From assembly GCA_964017065.1 (NCBI GenBank), contig OZ024784.1, positions 5,747,152 to 5,811,151 of the forward strand: DNA of 64,000 bases. Direction: 5' to 3'. Of the stretch, positions 50,461 to 61,197 are shown piece after piece. The first letter of the stretch is position 1; every line of letters starts with the position of its first letter. The translations under genes and the position numbers were made by a program. The notes under the pieces are model-generated. The model was not told the DNA's origin. It did no database searches and worked only from the letters and a program-made list of their open reading frames with translations. The DNA comes from Haliclona indistincta. Taxonomy: Eukaryota > Porifera > Demospongiae > Haplosclerida > Chalinidae.

Positions 50461-51175
50461 ATGAAGACCATCCTAGCCACACAGACGGTCAACGTTCCTG
50501 ATGGAAGTAAGAAAACGATATTACGATACTAATGTGTAGAAAATCCATCTCCACAGTCACTGTCTCGGTGAAGAAGAGAGTGGTGACCGTAAAGGGTCCC
50601 AGGGGTTCACTATCCAAGTCATTTAGACACATACAATGCGAGTTGACAATGTTGAGCAAGAAGAAGATCAGGGTAGACTTATGGTTTGCTAATCGTAAAC
50701 AACTAGCCTGTCTTCGTACTGTGTGTAGTCATATTGAGAATTTGATAAAAGGAGTGACCTATGTGAGTTACATTATCACATGATATTCATGTGACTACAT
50801 TGCTGTTTCCAGGGTTATCTCTACAAGATGAGGGCTGTCTATGCTCATTTTCCTATCAATATCACTATGTCTGATGACCACTCTGTAGTGGAAATAAGGA
50901 ACTTTCTAGGAGAGAAGTTCATGCGGACAGTGCGTATGCATAAGGGTGTCACCTGTAAACCAACTGGAACCAAGGATGAGATCAAGATTGAGGGAAATGA
51001 CCTTGAGAAAGTTTCATTATCAGGTTAGCAATTGTTCACCCTTTTTTGAGTATTTTATTCTACTGCTGTAGCCGCCCTGATCCATCAAGCAGTGTTGGTG
51101 AAGCGGAAAGATATTAGGAAGTTTTTGGATGGAATATATGTGTCTGACAAGACCACTATTGATACTGTCCAGTGA
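50461..51175 (+). CDS. RPL9: Ribosomal protein L9 (uL6), cytosolic large subunit
   Basis: Four exons, first 50461-50506. The protein begins [15 protein letters not shown] and has [71 protein letters not shown] and ends DKTTIDTVQ: a full-length uL6 of about 190 aa. Structural component near the P-stalk base of the 60S subunit. No snoRNA is recognisable in its short introns. Tail-to-tail with the ZDHHC gene. Confidence 0.97.
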
Positions 51176-51403
51176 CTTTGATATAAATCGTGATGTCAGT
51201 GTTCCATTTATCTGTTTCATATTATTTCCAACCTTTTGTGAAACAGCTTAATTTTCAATGTTAGTTATCGGACCACCTAGGGCTGGTTTCAGGTGCCACA
51301 CCTTAGAGCAATATTTTCTATATGGAGCATTCGTTTCAGCTGAGCCTTGCTCAGAAATTAGCATTATTTTTATATACACCTTGGAACAAACAACAAATAC
51401 TTG

Positions 51404-53104
51404 TTACGTTGTGTGAGTGTATGCTGTCAGTGGTTGTCTTTCAGAATCATCTTCAACTGCAAATATCTCCACTTCACTGTCACTGGGCGATGCATGGGCT
51501 ACTATGTGTCCATTCTCTATATTATCGGCTCTTGTCTCCTCACATTCCTCTTCTTGCTCATCACTGTTACCATTTTCTCTTCTGCGCATATGTATTGCTG
51601 CATCAGGCTGAGTGTACCTCATTGGGAATGACGATCCATTACCAGTACTGTATACAGGAATTAGTAAATAAACCGTTCATAAGGTGTCATTATTACCTTG
51701 TTGCTATTGGCAAAATTGCTAGCAGTATATTTCTACCAAATACTGACTGAAAATTTCTCCTTAATCCCAGGTGATATAAATTTTTAGTAGCTCCTGATGA
51801 GAGCCTTGGCTGGTCCATGTTCTCTGAGAATAAGTATCGACAGAGATACTCTTAACAAATATGCACATACCGATAGTGGTACGGTTGACAGCAATGAGAT
51901 AGAAATGGAAAATGAGCAGCATTCCAGTGGAAAAACTGAACACCGTTACTATGAGATAACAGAATGTTACGTTGAACTTTTTGCTAACATCTTCAGTATG
52001 ACTAGGATGCTGCTGTGGGAAAAGGAAATGATACATTTTCTTTGTTCTAGACTAACAAGTGCATGTTTCACTAACCCAGATTTGAACAAAGTCATAAAGA
52101 CTAGAGAGACTGAACCAGAGACATAGTAGTACAGTGTACAAGAGAAAGAGAACAAAATACTTATAATTGGAATATCCTACACAATTATTGACCCTATGAA
52201 GCAAATAAGTCGTGTGTTATACATGTACATGACTGGTAGCACTTACCAAGGACAATGATGGTCCATTTTAAGAATACATCTGTAACACAGAGAAACAGTT
52301 ATGGTAGCCACAAATAGTACGTAAGAGTATTTACCTATTACATGTTGAGCAATGATGACAGCGGTCTGGTTTGATGACCTCACACACGCTACAGTATCTG
52401 ACGCCCCCTGTCTTAGTGACAGTGTAGACTGGTAGGTCATGCGATAACTCTCTTAGGTATGGCTGGCTGTCCACCTGAGACCAGATATAGTACCAGTGTA
52501 AGGACTGCATTTATAACTCACCATGTCATCCATTCTGTCCAACTGGTCATCTGTTGGTATGAACTGTAACAAACAGACAGGCGTTATAGCAATTGACTTA
52601 AATAGTTGTTACGTCTGTGCTAGATGACCTACAAGTATCTAGCTATGAGGCACTCATTGACAATTTGAAAATGCAAGGGAATAGACTAACTAGGTATTCA
52701 GCCTCACCGGGTTTGGTACTTGCTTGTGCTTGGAGAAGATTGTTCTGAAATATGAGGAAATTTGCAGGAAAAGCAACACATGTGCTATTAGTAGCAGCAA
52801 AACTGGATACAGGAGAAAACAGGGAATGAAGTGAACTGTTTTGCATGCGATGGATAACTTCTAGAGCTTACCAATTATTGGTATTGGTTTCCGTACATCA
52901 ACTGCAAGAAAATAACAGGAGCACGAAAAATTACAACAAATTTGAAAAGTGCCATCACTAACCTGGAGCCAACAGATTGAGAACAAACACGTACACATAG
53001 TAAGCCCACGCCACTATCACTGTAACAAACACAACAGGCACCCAGAACAATACTCGGAAGAAGCATCTACACGTGTCTATACACGCTGTCTTTAGCCTGT
53101 CCAT
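51404..53104 (-). CDS. ZDHHC-type protein S-palmitoyltransferase (ZDHHC2/15/20-like)
   Basis: I take the Met at 53104 (MDRLKTACIDTCRCFFRVLF) as start because it places the first membrane segment (VPVVFVTVIVAWAYYVYVF) where relatives have it; Met 53176 and 53212 are in-frame alternatives. The zinc-binding DHHC region is split by a small intron: YCSVCEVIKPDRCHHCSTCN then C-I-L-K-M-D-H-H-C-P-W, with all cysteines and the catalytic D-H-H-C present (about 52250-52400). The C-terminal tail has the subfamily motif G-N-G-S-S-F-P-M-R, followed by an acidic stretch and LTAYTHTT, ending at 51404. Role: acylates cysteines of membrane proteins in Golgi/plasma membrane. Start codon is 131 bp (or 23 bp) from the divergent MCTS1. 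Confidence 0.88.
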
Positions 53105-53235
53105 GGCACGATTCAGCTTCTTGTAGCGATGACAAGACCACCAGCCTAATAGCAGGAACCGATTAGGACTGTACATGGATGGGCGTGGTCGCCACACCTC
53201 GCGGCATGGCACGTGTGTGACTAGCCATCGGAGCC

Positions 53236-54112
53236 ATGTTCAAAAAGTAAGTTTCTTTCATTGTGATTGCATTCCCATCCAAATGTTTGGCAGATTTGTG
53301 CCTTCTGAAGACGTGACTGGCTCGAATCAAGCCAAGTCATCGGTTGTGAGAGGGATCAGAACGAGGCTAGTGGAGCAATACCCTCCACTTGATAGCTACA
53401 TTGATGAGATCATACCTAAGAAAGAGCCTGTAGCTGTTTTGAAATGGTTTGATATATAGAAGTGATTGAATTAATTACTGATAATGGTCTTCGTATAGCA
53501 GAGATCACATAGAAGTTGTTGCGGTCAAAAATGAAATGTTATTTTTCAAGCAGAGAGACGGTCCCTACATGCCCACTTTGAGGTTGCTTCACAAATGTGA
53601 GTTTTCCTTTTTGATATGCAAACTTTATCATACCTTTCTGTCCAGATCCAATTATGCTTCCTCAAGTACAGGTAATACTATCACACTTGTGACATTCCTT
53701 ACAGTAATTTTTTATTCTCATAACAAGGTTGATAAGGGAGCTATTAGGTTCATACTGAGTGGTGCTAATATCATGTGTCCTGGTCTCACATCCAAGGGGG
53801 CAAAGATGGAGACTTCCCTTCCTCCTGACACTGTGGTTGTATCCTTATTGGACAGATCCCCTTAGTGTACATATTCAGGAGTCACAATACCTTGACTTGT
53901 GTTAGGCTGTCATGTCTGAAGGAAATGAACACTCGTTGTGTGTTGGTATTACTAAATTATCTACTGAAGATATGTGAGTCTACCATGCACACTGTGCTCA
54001 TGACATGTCACTCTTTATCTATAGCAAGACAGTGAACAAGGGAGTGGGTGTGGAGAGCATACACTTCCTGGGAGATGGACTATGGGAGATGAAAGATGCT
54101 ACAAGAAGATGA
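53236..54112 (+). CDS. MCTS1: MCTS1: translation reinitiation/recycling factor
   Basis: First coding exon only 11 bp (MFKK then splice), next exon from about 53296. Matches MCTS1 throughout: VVRGIRTRLVEQYPPLDSYI, IPKKEPVAVLKC, RDHIEVVAVKNEMLFFKQRD, PTLRLLHK, then the PUA domain VDKGAIRFILSGANIMCPGL, EGNEHSLCVGI and GVESIHFLGDGLWEM. Full length (about 180 aa). Known partner: DENR; the dimer recycles 40S subunits and supports re-initiation. Tail-to-tail with the MRG-domain gene. Confidence 0.95.
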
Positions 54113-54310
54113 TAATCAGTTTAATTCCCTGTGTGTGTATTTGTGTGCCCACTGCCTAGCTCATTATTATGTTGTTTAAAAATTTTTACTACAGTGCACC
54201 TTATTGTAGCGATTGAATGCACCAAAGTGTGCTAGAAATACGTACGCTTGCACACCATAATATGTGAAACAGATAATAATGTGTGAATGAGTTGATGAAG
54301 GTATAATGGG

Positions 54311-56621
54311 CTAAGATACAGTATCTTCTGTGTTTGGTGATGTTGTGAACTTTCTGTCTTTCAGTAATTCTTCTCTCCTGCTGCATAAATATCTGCAATA
54401 ATTAGAAAACTATTTTAGGTGAGAAATATAAATGTTCCGCGCTTTTTGTCAACTTGCGCAATTTCGAAACTGCGTTGCGCAAATTGGTGGTTGCCAATTT
54501 GCGTGCCAGTTTCGAAACTGCGTGCGCGATTTCGAAACTGCGCAACGAGAATTTCTGCTCAAATTAGAAATGGCCGTCTACATTATTGCAGCTATGCCTA
54601 TGGTTGCAAGCAGCAAACATACCTTCACACCTACTAAATTGGCGTGCGAAGGTCATGCCGATGCCAGCATCGACACACACTTCGAACAGTATTGTCGAGC
54701 GAAGTTCTCAGGCTCTACTACTAGTGACGCTGATGCATGGTGACAGTAGTGAAGCAAATGCCACACCGAGTACTAGCAAAGCAACATGGAATGAAAAGGG
54801 AACTCGTATTGTCCACTGATGTGCTAAAGGGAGATCTGTAGCACATACTTATTCAAAGTTTTTTAAATTCTGAGTAAACAAGTTAGAGAGGGTTTATGAT
54901 TATAAGTTATAGTCCTCTTTTTTTTTCATTTTTAGAAATGTGAATAGCAACTAGTGCTAATTAAGGATGAAGAGAGGAGAGACTTCAAATATGAGAGAGA
55001 ATGAGCCAATTTAATAGATACAGGGAGACTATTCCAGGGTTTGATTGACGTTGGATAAAATGAATTAAAATATGAAGATGATTAACGATTTGTAGTGAAT
55101 TGGAATAAAATTGAATGGAGAATAATTATGGGAAAAATAAGATGGAGTAGCTGAGTTAAAAGATGTATGGTGATGCCGAGATGTATTGTGCCTCCCAGCC
55201 AAAAAGGTATTATAACTAGTTCACAAAACAGCTGAGTTTAATTTATTTATTCAACTGATGACCTTATACAGTATTAGCCAACTGGCGCAGAGTAGTTAGT
55301 TTTTGTTGAAGATTCTTTGACATTATCACTGAAGTGCACTGCAAGCATAAGGCCCATGCTGGAACTGAGTAATCGTGTGTGGAAATAAATGGACAGATTG
55401 CCAAGACGTGTGACAGTGTCTTCCACGGTCATGCAGCTGTTGACAATGAATAGCTAGCTCACACATGCATACTAACTTAATTTTATTTTATAATTGCAGG
55501 CTGTTATAATTGCCCTCTTAATAAAGAAGAGGAAGTTATTGGATGCTATTATAATTCATAGCCTGGACTCACTCAAGCAGCTAGTGCACTTGTTCTTTGA
55601 TGAATAGCAGTATACAGTACATCATCTCGCGTTCTATAATGTACAAGCCACCAAAGTAGCAGCTGCACGCACCGTGCACAACAACGTTTAGAGGCAATGT
55701 TCATACAGTAGGTAGCGATCGTGTACGTGCAGTTTCTAAATTGCGCAAGAGATGCGCAGTTTCGAAACTGACCGGGCAAATTGGTAACTATCAATTTGCG
55801 CAACGCAGTTTCGAAATTGCGCAAGTTTCCAAAAAGCGCGGAACATAAACATCACTCACCCTAGCAAATCTTTGAAGTACTGATGCAGTAGATTAACGTG
55901 AGAGGAGGGAAATTTAGCTCTTGAAAGAAAGAGTGGTATTTTAACTGAAAAAACAAAAACCACAAGTAACTTAGATCTTTACTAGCTTACTACTGTCAGG
56001 TGTTGCTTACCAAATAATCTTATCAAGTGCTCAAATCCATACACGGTGGATGGTGGGGTGCCCATTACCACTTCTTTGTAGCCCTTTCCCTTCCCTAGTG
56101 AACCCCTTCCTCCTCCTCCTTTCCCAGGCTTCCTACCCGTTGCCACCACCACTTCCCTATACTGCTGCTGTTCTCCAGTATAGAGAAGATGATCCTCTAA
56201 CATGAAGTCAAAATAGACCTTGATTCCATCCAGTATCTCGATGAGAAGTTGCAAACTACAATGCACATAAGAATTAAAATAATTTTGTCATTGTAGCTGT
56301 GTATAGTTTCTGCTAACTTTACGTCTTCAGTAGCCCCTGACACACAATGATCATAGTATTCTTTTAATACTGTCTCTACATTAGGTTGTCGTGGAAGTTG
56401 AACAACCTACTTTAAAGCACGTGACGTCACAGAACATCACGTGATAGATATGCTTGCCTTTCCTTGTTGACAAATTTGATGACAGTCTTTTTCGAGCAAA
56501 GAGACGAGGGGAGGCGGTAGAGACAGCAATACTTCATCAGGATACGGAGACTGTAATATACAAAATGACAATAAATGAGAAACTCAGCTTGAGCATGCAA
56601 CGAACTCGCCTCTGCCTCCAT
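54311..56621 (-). CDS. MRG-domain chromatin protein without chromodomain (MORF4L-like)
   Basis: Exons read by eye: start region MEAEA at 56621 (join to exon 2 not resolved), about 56453-56552, then an exon within about 56310-56410, 56012-56257, about 55860-55945, and a last exon 54311-54392. The MRG domain is clear: PYPDEVLLSLPPPLVSLLEK, LPRQPNVETVLKEYYDHCVS, ILDGIKVYFDFMLEDHLLYT, YGFEHLIRLF, SSHVNLLHQYFKDLLGYLCS. No chromodomain precedes it, as in MORF4L2/MRGX. A Gly/Lys-rich loop (about 25 residues) is inserted before Y-G-F-E-H-L. Known role: scaffold of NuA4 acetylase and SIN3 complexes. The intron 54393-55859 is almost wholly a transposon. Start only 37 bp from BORCS8. Confidence 0.75.
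54433..55845. mobile_element. Non-autonomous DNA transposon with about 100-bp TIRs
   Basis: 1413 bp. Left end TGTTCCGCGCTTTTTG and its inverse at the right (CAAAAAGCGCGGAACA) begin inverted repeats extending over 100 bp, with one block of about 36 identical bases. TAAA flanks both sides (54429-54432 and 55846-55849), a probable 4-bp target duplication. The palindrome CAGTTTCGAAACTG recurs inside both ends (54507-54520, 55757-55770; near copies at 54528 and 55804). No transposase is encoded. Superfamily not assignable by eye. Confidence 0.88.
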
Positions 56622-56658
56622 TTTGCTGTGTAACCGCGCCCATAAAGGCGTGGCTAAA

Positions 56659-57144
56659 ATGGCAAAGATGGCTCGTTTTGTTGAGACAGATCTCCAAACT
56701 CGTATATACCGCGTTACCAGCGGTATTAACGAGTCTATTACAGTGGCAGCTAACGAACCATCAGTTGGTCTGTTTCGTTTGCAGGAGCACGTAGTGAGTA
56801 CTGTTCCTAAACTAGTCTCAGAGCGTCTAACTATGGATGACATTGCTCAACGTGTTCAAGGTGCTAACTTCGACATCGAGTATGATACTGAGACTGTCAA
56901 GAGTATGGCAGGAATTACTCAATTCAGAAACATCCTCGCAGACCTACAGAAAGCATTAGAACTCAAGCAGAATCTGAATAGATTGGAATTTGAACGTAAA
57001 GTTCACAGCTACCAGCAGCAGCAGCAGCAGTCTCCTTTACCAAACAGAGCTAGAGTTGACCAACTTCCAGTGCTACCAAGTGGTGGTGCAAACACCTCTT
57101 TGAACTCAGAAACACAGCCCAAAATTCAACCAAGAACATTTTAA
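56659..57144 (+). CDS. BORCS8: BORCS8: BORC complex subunit, lysosome positioning
   Basis: Single exon, 161 aa from the ATG at 56659 (a second Met three codons later is possible; the in-frame ATG at 56623 would run into the divergent promoter). The family core is evident: ANEPSVGLFRLQEHVVSTVP, LTMDDIAQRVQGANFDIEYD, SMAGITQFRNILADLQKALE. A poly-Gln run of six (CAG repeat, about 57011-57031) and a polar tail extend beyond the usual vertebrate length (about 120 aa). Known role: BORC couples lysosomes to Arl8/kinesin. Its stop lies 25 bp from the GTF2E2 stop, so the 3' UTRs must overlap. Confidence 0.88.
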   Translation: MAKMARFVETDLQTRIYRVTSGINESITVAANEPSVGLFRLQEHVVSTVPKLVSERLTMDDIAQRVQGANFDIEYDTETVKSMAGITQFRNILADLQKALELKQNLNRLEFERKVHSYQQQQQQSPLPNRARVDQLPVLPSGGANTSLNSETQPKIQPRTF

Positions 57145-57169
57145 TAATGTCTATAAATATAATTTTATA

Positions 57170-59029
57170 TCATTGTGATGTTGATTCTTCTGTAAAATCC
57201 TTGAGCATACCGCTACCCTCGAGATGAGTGTTCATGACCTTGGTAGCACGAGATTTCTTGCGTGCTTTCTTGGATGTAGGAGCCTAAGAAATAATTACAG
57301 CATGATAATCGTAGTCGACGTAGATAGAGTTGCTAGTGCACATCTACACACCTTTCTTTTTCGTTGCTCTCCCTGCATTGCTCCCAGTCCAACTACACAA
57401 ATAGTATAATAGTGTAGTTCCCGTGTGTGCATGTTTTAACAGACCATTTTCCAAGTATCTTTCAATCTCGGCCTCTGATCCATCCATGCTAATGGATCTC
57501 CAGTAAGTGACAAACACTGAAACAAAGACTTGCTCAACCAAAGCACTAACAGCAGATGAACATTGAGCGTACACACCTTCATCAATCTCCAGGTCATAAT
57601 CATGATTATGGTAGAATATTACCTCCTCTTTGTCCCTCTCTCCTCGTGTAATCGTCAGCACATCATCACCAAGTTTCTAAAATAACAACATTGGACTCTT
57701 GTCTGCTACATGTAAACAGCCTGGATTATACTTACCATCACAGCCATTCCTTTAACAAAGGTTCACAAATAAAATTGTTTCAACTATATTATATATACAT
57801 GAACCACATGATAGTAACACTGATAAGCACCAACTCCTGTTTTGTGTATACTATATTTAGTAATTATGATGTCTTCACATAAAATCCCAAATAATCAGGG
57901 TTCTAGCTAGGATTTCTAATTTAGGGAGGAAGGCACTGGTGGGAAAATGGGACTGTAGCACTAGCGGCCTGGGGCATGCTCCCCCAGGGAAATTTGAATG
58001 TAGACCTGCACTTTGAGGTCAATTTGCTAACAAATTTGGGAAGAATTTGGGGAGAATCTACCCCTCCACCCCTGATAATGTGACTGTAAGGTAGGAGGTA
58101 CCTCAATTGCTTTATCAGCTCTTGGAATAGCCTCAGCTACTGCAGGCATTTTTATTCCACCAAGCCCTTCTCGTTCATAGTCCTTGAGAAGTGACAGTAG
58201 ATGATGTCTGTTTCTTACGTGATGACCAAGAAATGGCTAAAAGAAAGAAAATAAACTATAGCTTAAAATATGTCATTGCTCACTTGTACAGTTCAGTCTG
58301 ATATGACAACCAAGACAAACACTAACTTTCAATACTTCTAAAGGTCATCATTATTATTAGCTTAGAAAACTAACTAGAATTCCTCTTTAGTTACCTTATA
58401 TATAAATTTGTCTGTATCAGAGTAAAAGTGAATCTTGGAACTGCTTCGCAGAGCCTAAATATAATATTTGTAACGCAATAAAAGAAACGGTGAGCAAGTG
58501 TAGATATAAGGCATGACTGGATAAGGAAGTGCAGACCATGTAGAGTTGCTGTCTAATATCAGTTCTCAGCTCAGTGAGGTCTATACAAGTCAATATCTCC
58601 TCCACGCTGATTGGAGTATACTCCTTGTTCTTGTAGCGAGCACTCATTAGATCTAAGACTGACTTCAGAATGCGTCGTGGATTATTGCTCTTCATTGCAG
58701 ACTGTGCTACTTGTTTGATGCTTTCACTAGTACCTGGAAACAAAACAGTCTCATCACAGTGGTATCAATGTGTGATAACTGGATTATTATTTGATATATT
58801 CAACGTGCACTGATGGTGACAAGAGTGACTGACCAGTGTTTAGTGGTTTGGATCTTTGAGGTTTGAACTTGCTCTTCTTTTTCGGTTTGGAGGTTGCTCT
58901 GCTAGTATTAGTTGCTGTAGCTTTCTTTTCAACAACAGGAGTTACTGTTGCTCGTTTTTTGAAGGCCTGGTGGCCCTTCAGCAGTTCAGGATCCATCTCA
59001 TTTACTGACACGTGCCCTTTCTCGGCCAT
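57170..59029 (-). CDS. GTF2E2: TFIIE beta subunit
   Basis: A multi-exon gene starting MAEKGHVSVNEMDPELLKGH at 59029 and ending FTEESTSQ at 57170. Family landmarks: FKKRATVTPVVEKK near the N-terminus; the winged-helix core segments RILKSVLDLMSARY, TPISVEEILTCIDLTELRTD; the later segment VIFYHNHDYDLEIDEGVYAQ with TYWRSISMDGSEAEIERYLE; and the Lys/Arg-rich C-terminus SKKARKKSRATKVMNTHLEG. Known role: with TFIIE alpha, recruits TFIIH to the Pol II pre-initiation complex and aids promoter opening. The intron around 57740-58100 contains a possible dispersed-repeat fragment. Confidence 0.92.
57895..58082. repeat. Possible dispersed-repeat fragment in GTF2E2 intron
   Basis: A GC-richer, G-run-containing block (GGGTTCTAGCTAGGATTT ... 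GGCATGCTCCCCCAGG ... ) sits in an AT-rich intron and has the look of a degraded SINE/MITE copy. No terminal repeats or target duplication found. Confidence 0.35.
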
Positions 59030-59725
59030 TTTGCGATTTTAAGCTTAACCACGCCCATTATTTGATTAGTGGGTTGATTAGTGGGCAAGAGTAATAAACT
59101 CTTGGTCTCTGCTATTGCAACAGCATCACCAGAAATACACAAACAAAGACATGACATCAAACTATTTTTTCTATAATACTTTTGCAACTATAATAGCAGT
59201 TGCAGTAGTTAAGTGTAGCTACTGTGTAGCTAAGCTAGTTTACATGCAGCATTTGTTTTGCATGCAGTACTTCAATAACCTGGACAGGATTAACTTTTAT
59301 GTTTATACCTTCTATGGAGGTAATGAGCTGTAATCCATGTACAGGAAACACATCATATAAAACAATTTTAAGTGCACAAGTTATAAAAATTTGCATAATG
59401 TGTTTTCATGACTATATATATATATATACTTTACCATAAATGGATACTATAGGAGTATTAGACATTTGACTCTCCCACTATAAGTAATCGGTGAGTCCCC
59501 TTCAACCCACACAAGATAGCGGACTTTAAACATTGTATACTAAGTGTGGGTTCCTCACTCTAGACACCTGCACTCGAGCCCACACAAGAAGCCTTGTTTA
59601 GATTGCTATATCCTGTATTTCTAAAACATCACGTGTACACAAATGCTCATGTAAGGATTCATTACTTTTTATAGGGATTGCTTTTTTATACATCGTTGTA
59701 ATATTTACTTGTCATTGCTACAGTC
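59030..59725. other. Intergenic: GTF2E2 5' side and Ig-receptor promoter
   Basis: AT-rich, with a (TA)n run at about 59415-59430. Short ORFs here have no coding character. No further feature seen. Confidence 0.5.
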
Positions 59726-61197
59726 ATGGCTCTGTGTATCACACTACTATTTGCAGCTATAGCAGTCAGTGCAGGAATGACCACTACTAATGGTGAGTGT
59801 ATCTACATGCAGGCATCATGTATCATAGTACATTATGCAGGCTGCAGTGATAAATATACTAATCAACCACCAAATGAGCTGAACTGCAATCCACTGCACA
59901 CTACTGTGACCCTGCAATGTGCTACTGATTCAAATTCTCATGAAGTCACTTGGTATTGGACTCAAAATTTCAGTGATGCAGGTATTCGTGGAGAAGAGAT
60001 TCTTCCTGGAAGCACTGGCTACACAGTCTCTGTGTTTGGTGCACACTTGAAGCATCTTACATTTGTTGTGATGAACTCTTCACTTGGCTACTACTGGTGT
60101 GAGATCAGTAACGCTGTTAACGCGTCTCTAAGATCCTCCACCATTACTCCTGTATGTGCACAACAGACATTGTCAAAGTGCAATGAGTCTTACGTTTTTG
60201 GCATACATCATATCGGAGAAGAGTGTGCAATGGAAAATTCACCTCTAGTATTCAACAGACCTCCTCTTCCAAAGTGTTTCCCACAAACAGAACAAGCTGA
60301 TATAGTCTCCAGTAATAGTATCCATGATTTCTACCCAACTACAACACAAGCAAAACTCATTTCCTCAAGCCTTGTACCACTCGAGTCTTTTACAAGTACT
60401 CCTGCTTTAGATACTGTAATTTTTACAACAACCTCTCCATATCAAGCATCAACGGAGACACTTGTGTCTCATCCTACGACAGAGACACCTACAGCCCGTC
60501 CTACAGCTGCATCTGCAGTTTTCCCTCTTTTTTGGGTTCTGGTTGTGGTGCTAGGAATGTTGTTGTTTGCTGTCTTCGGTTTATCAGTGATTGCAATAAC
60601 TGTTCTAGTGATCTTCAAGAAGAAAATTTCATTACGGAAGTTTGGTAAGCTATTATGACAGCAATGCTTGTTGTTCTATTCCAACATGGTTTCTGAAATA
60701 TATATACAGGTAAAGAAAAAACAGTAGTAGCTGTTAATCCTAGGTGAGTATCTAACAGAGATTCTGAGTTATGGTGCACAATATACTGCAGTTTGCAAGT
60801 TGGTTGTCATAGTCAATGGCAGGATAGTTGATATAACAGCTTCCACAATATATCAGGTGTGGTTACTAACCACACCTGATAACCATTGACTATGACAACC
60901 AACATGCAAACTGCAGTACTAACTAGCAACCCACTCATTAGGTATGATGATGATAGTCATGTGAATGGTGAAACTACTATGGTGATGTCTGAGAATCAAG
61001 CCTACTCATCAGTAACACAGCACAGGTCACTGTGTCGGGAACACACCTATGAGCAGCCTGACTATGAGCAGCCTAACTATAAGCAGCCCACCTATGAGCA
61101 GCCTACCTATGAGCAGCCTACCTATGAGCAGCCTACCTGTAAGCAGCCTACCTATGAGCAGCCCACCTTTGAACCCTATTATGAACCAATGATCTGA
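59726..61197 (+). CDS. Ig-like transmembrane receptor with tandem YxxP tail
   Basis: Three exons (59726-60644, 60710-60743, 60942-61197) give 402 aa in frame. Signal peptide MALCITLLFAAIAVSAG; one Ig-like domain (T-V-T-L-Q-C ... V-T-W-Y-W ... LGYYWCEIS); further cysteines beyond it; a Thr/Ser/Pro-rich stalk (residues about 195-265); a membrane segment (FWVLVVVLGMLLFAVFGLSV) and a cytoplasmic tail of about 100 residues. The tail contains Q-A-Y-S-S-V and then eight tandem pentapeptides (consensus T-Y-E-Q-P), seven retaining Tyr, plus Y-Y-E-P. Y-x-x-P is the preferred ligand of Crk/CrkL SH2 domains when phosphorylated, as in p130Cas. No orthologue recognised; a signalling surface receptor is inferred. 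Confidence 0.8.
60784..60918. repeat. Nested palindrome in Ig-receptor intron
   Basis: Outer arms of 36 bp (60784-60819 and 60883-60918) are inverted copies with one mismatch. Between them, abutting the right arm, is a perfect palindrome with 15-bp arms and a 1-base centre (60851-60881; TATCAGGTGTGGTTA and its complement). It lies entirely in the intron 60744-60941. Confidence 0.9.
61042..61179 (+). repeat. 15-bp coding tandem repeat (T-Y-E-Q-P units)
   Basis: About nine copies of a 15-bp unit (CCTACCTATGAGCAG consensus) in register with codons of the Ig-receptor tail. Confidence 0.92.

Noticed and set aside
57344..57661. Separate short minus-strand gene opposite the BORCS8 3' side
   Set aside because: It is an internal part of the GTF2E2 gene (segment with the conserved W-R-S-I-S and E-I-E-R-Y-L), not an independent gene.
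59115..59333. 72-aa ORF upstream of the Ig receptor
   Set aside because: AT-rich, Tyr/Asn-rich composition typical of random sequence, with no family resemblance.
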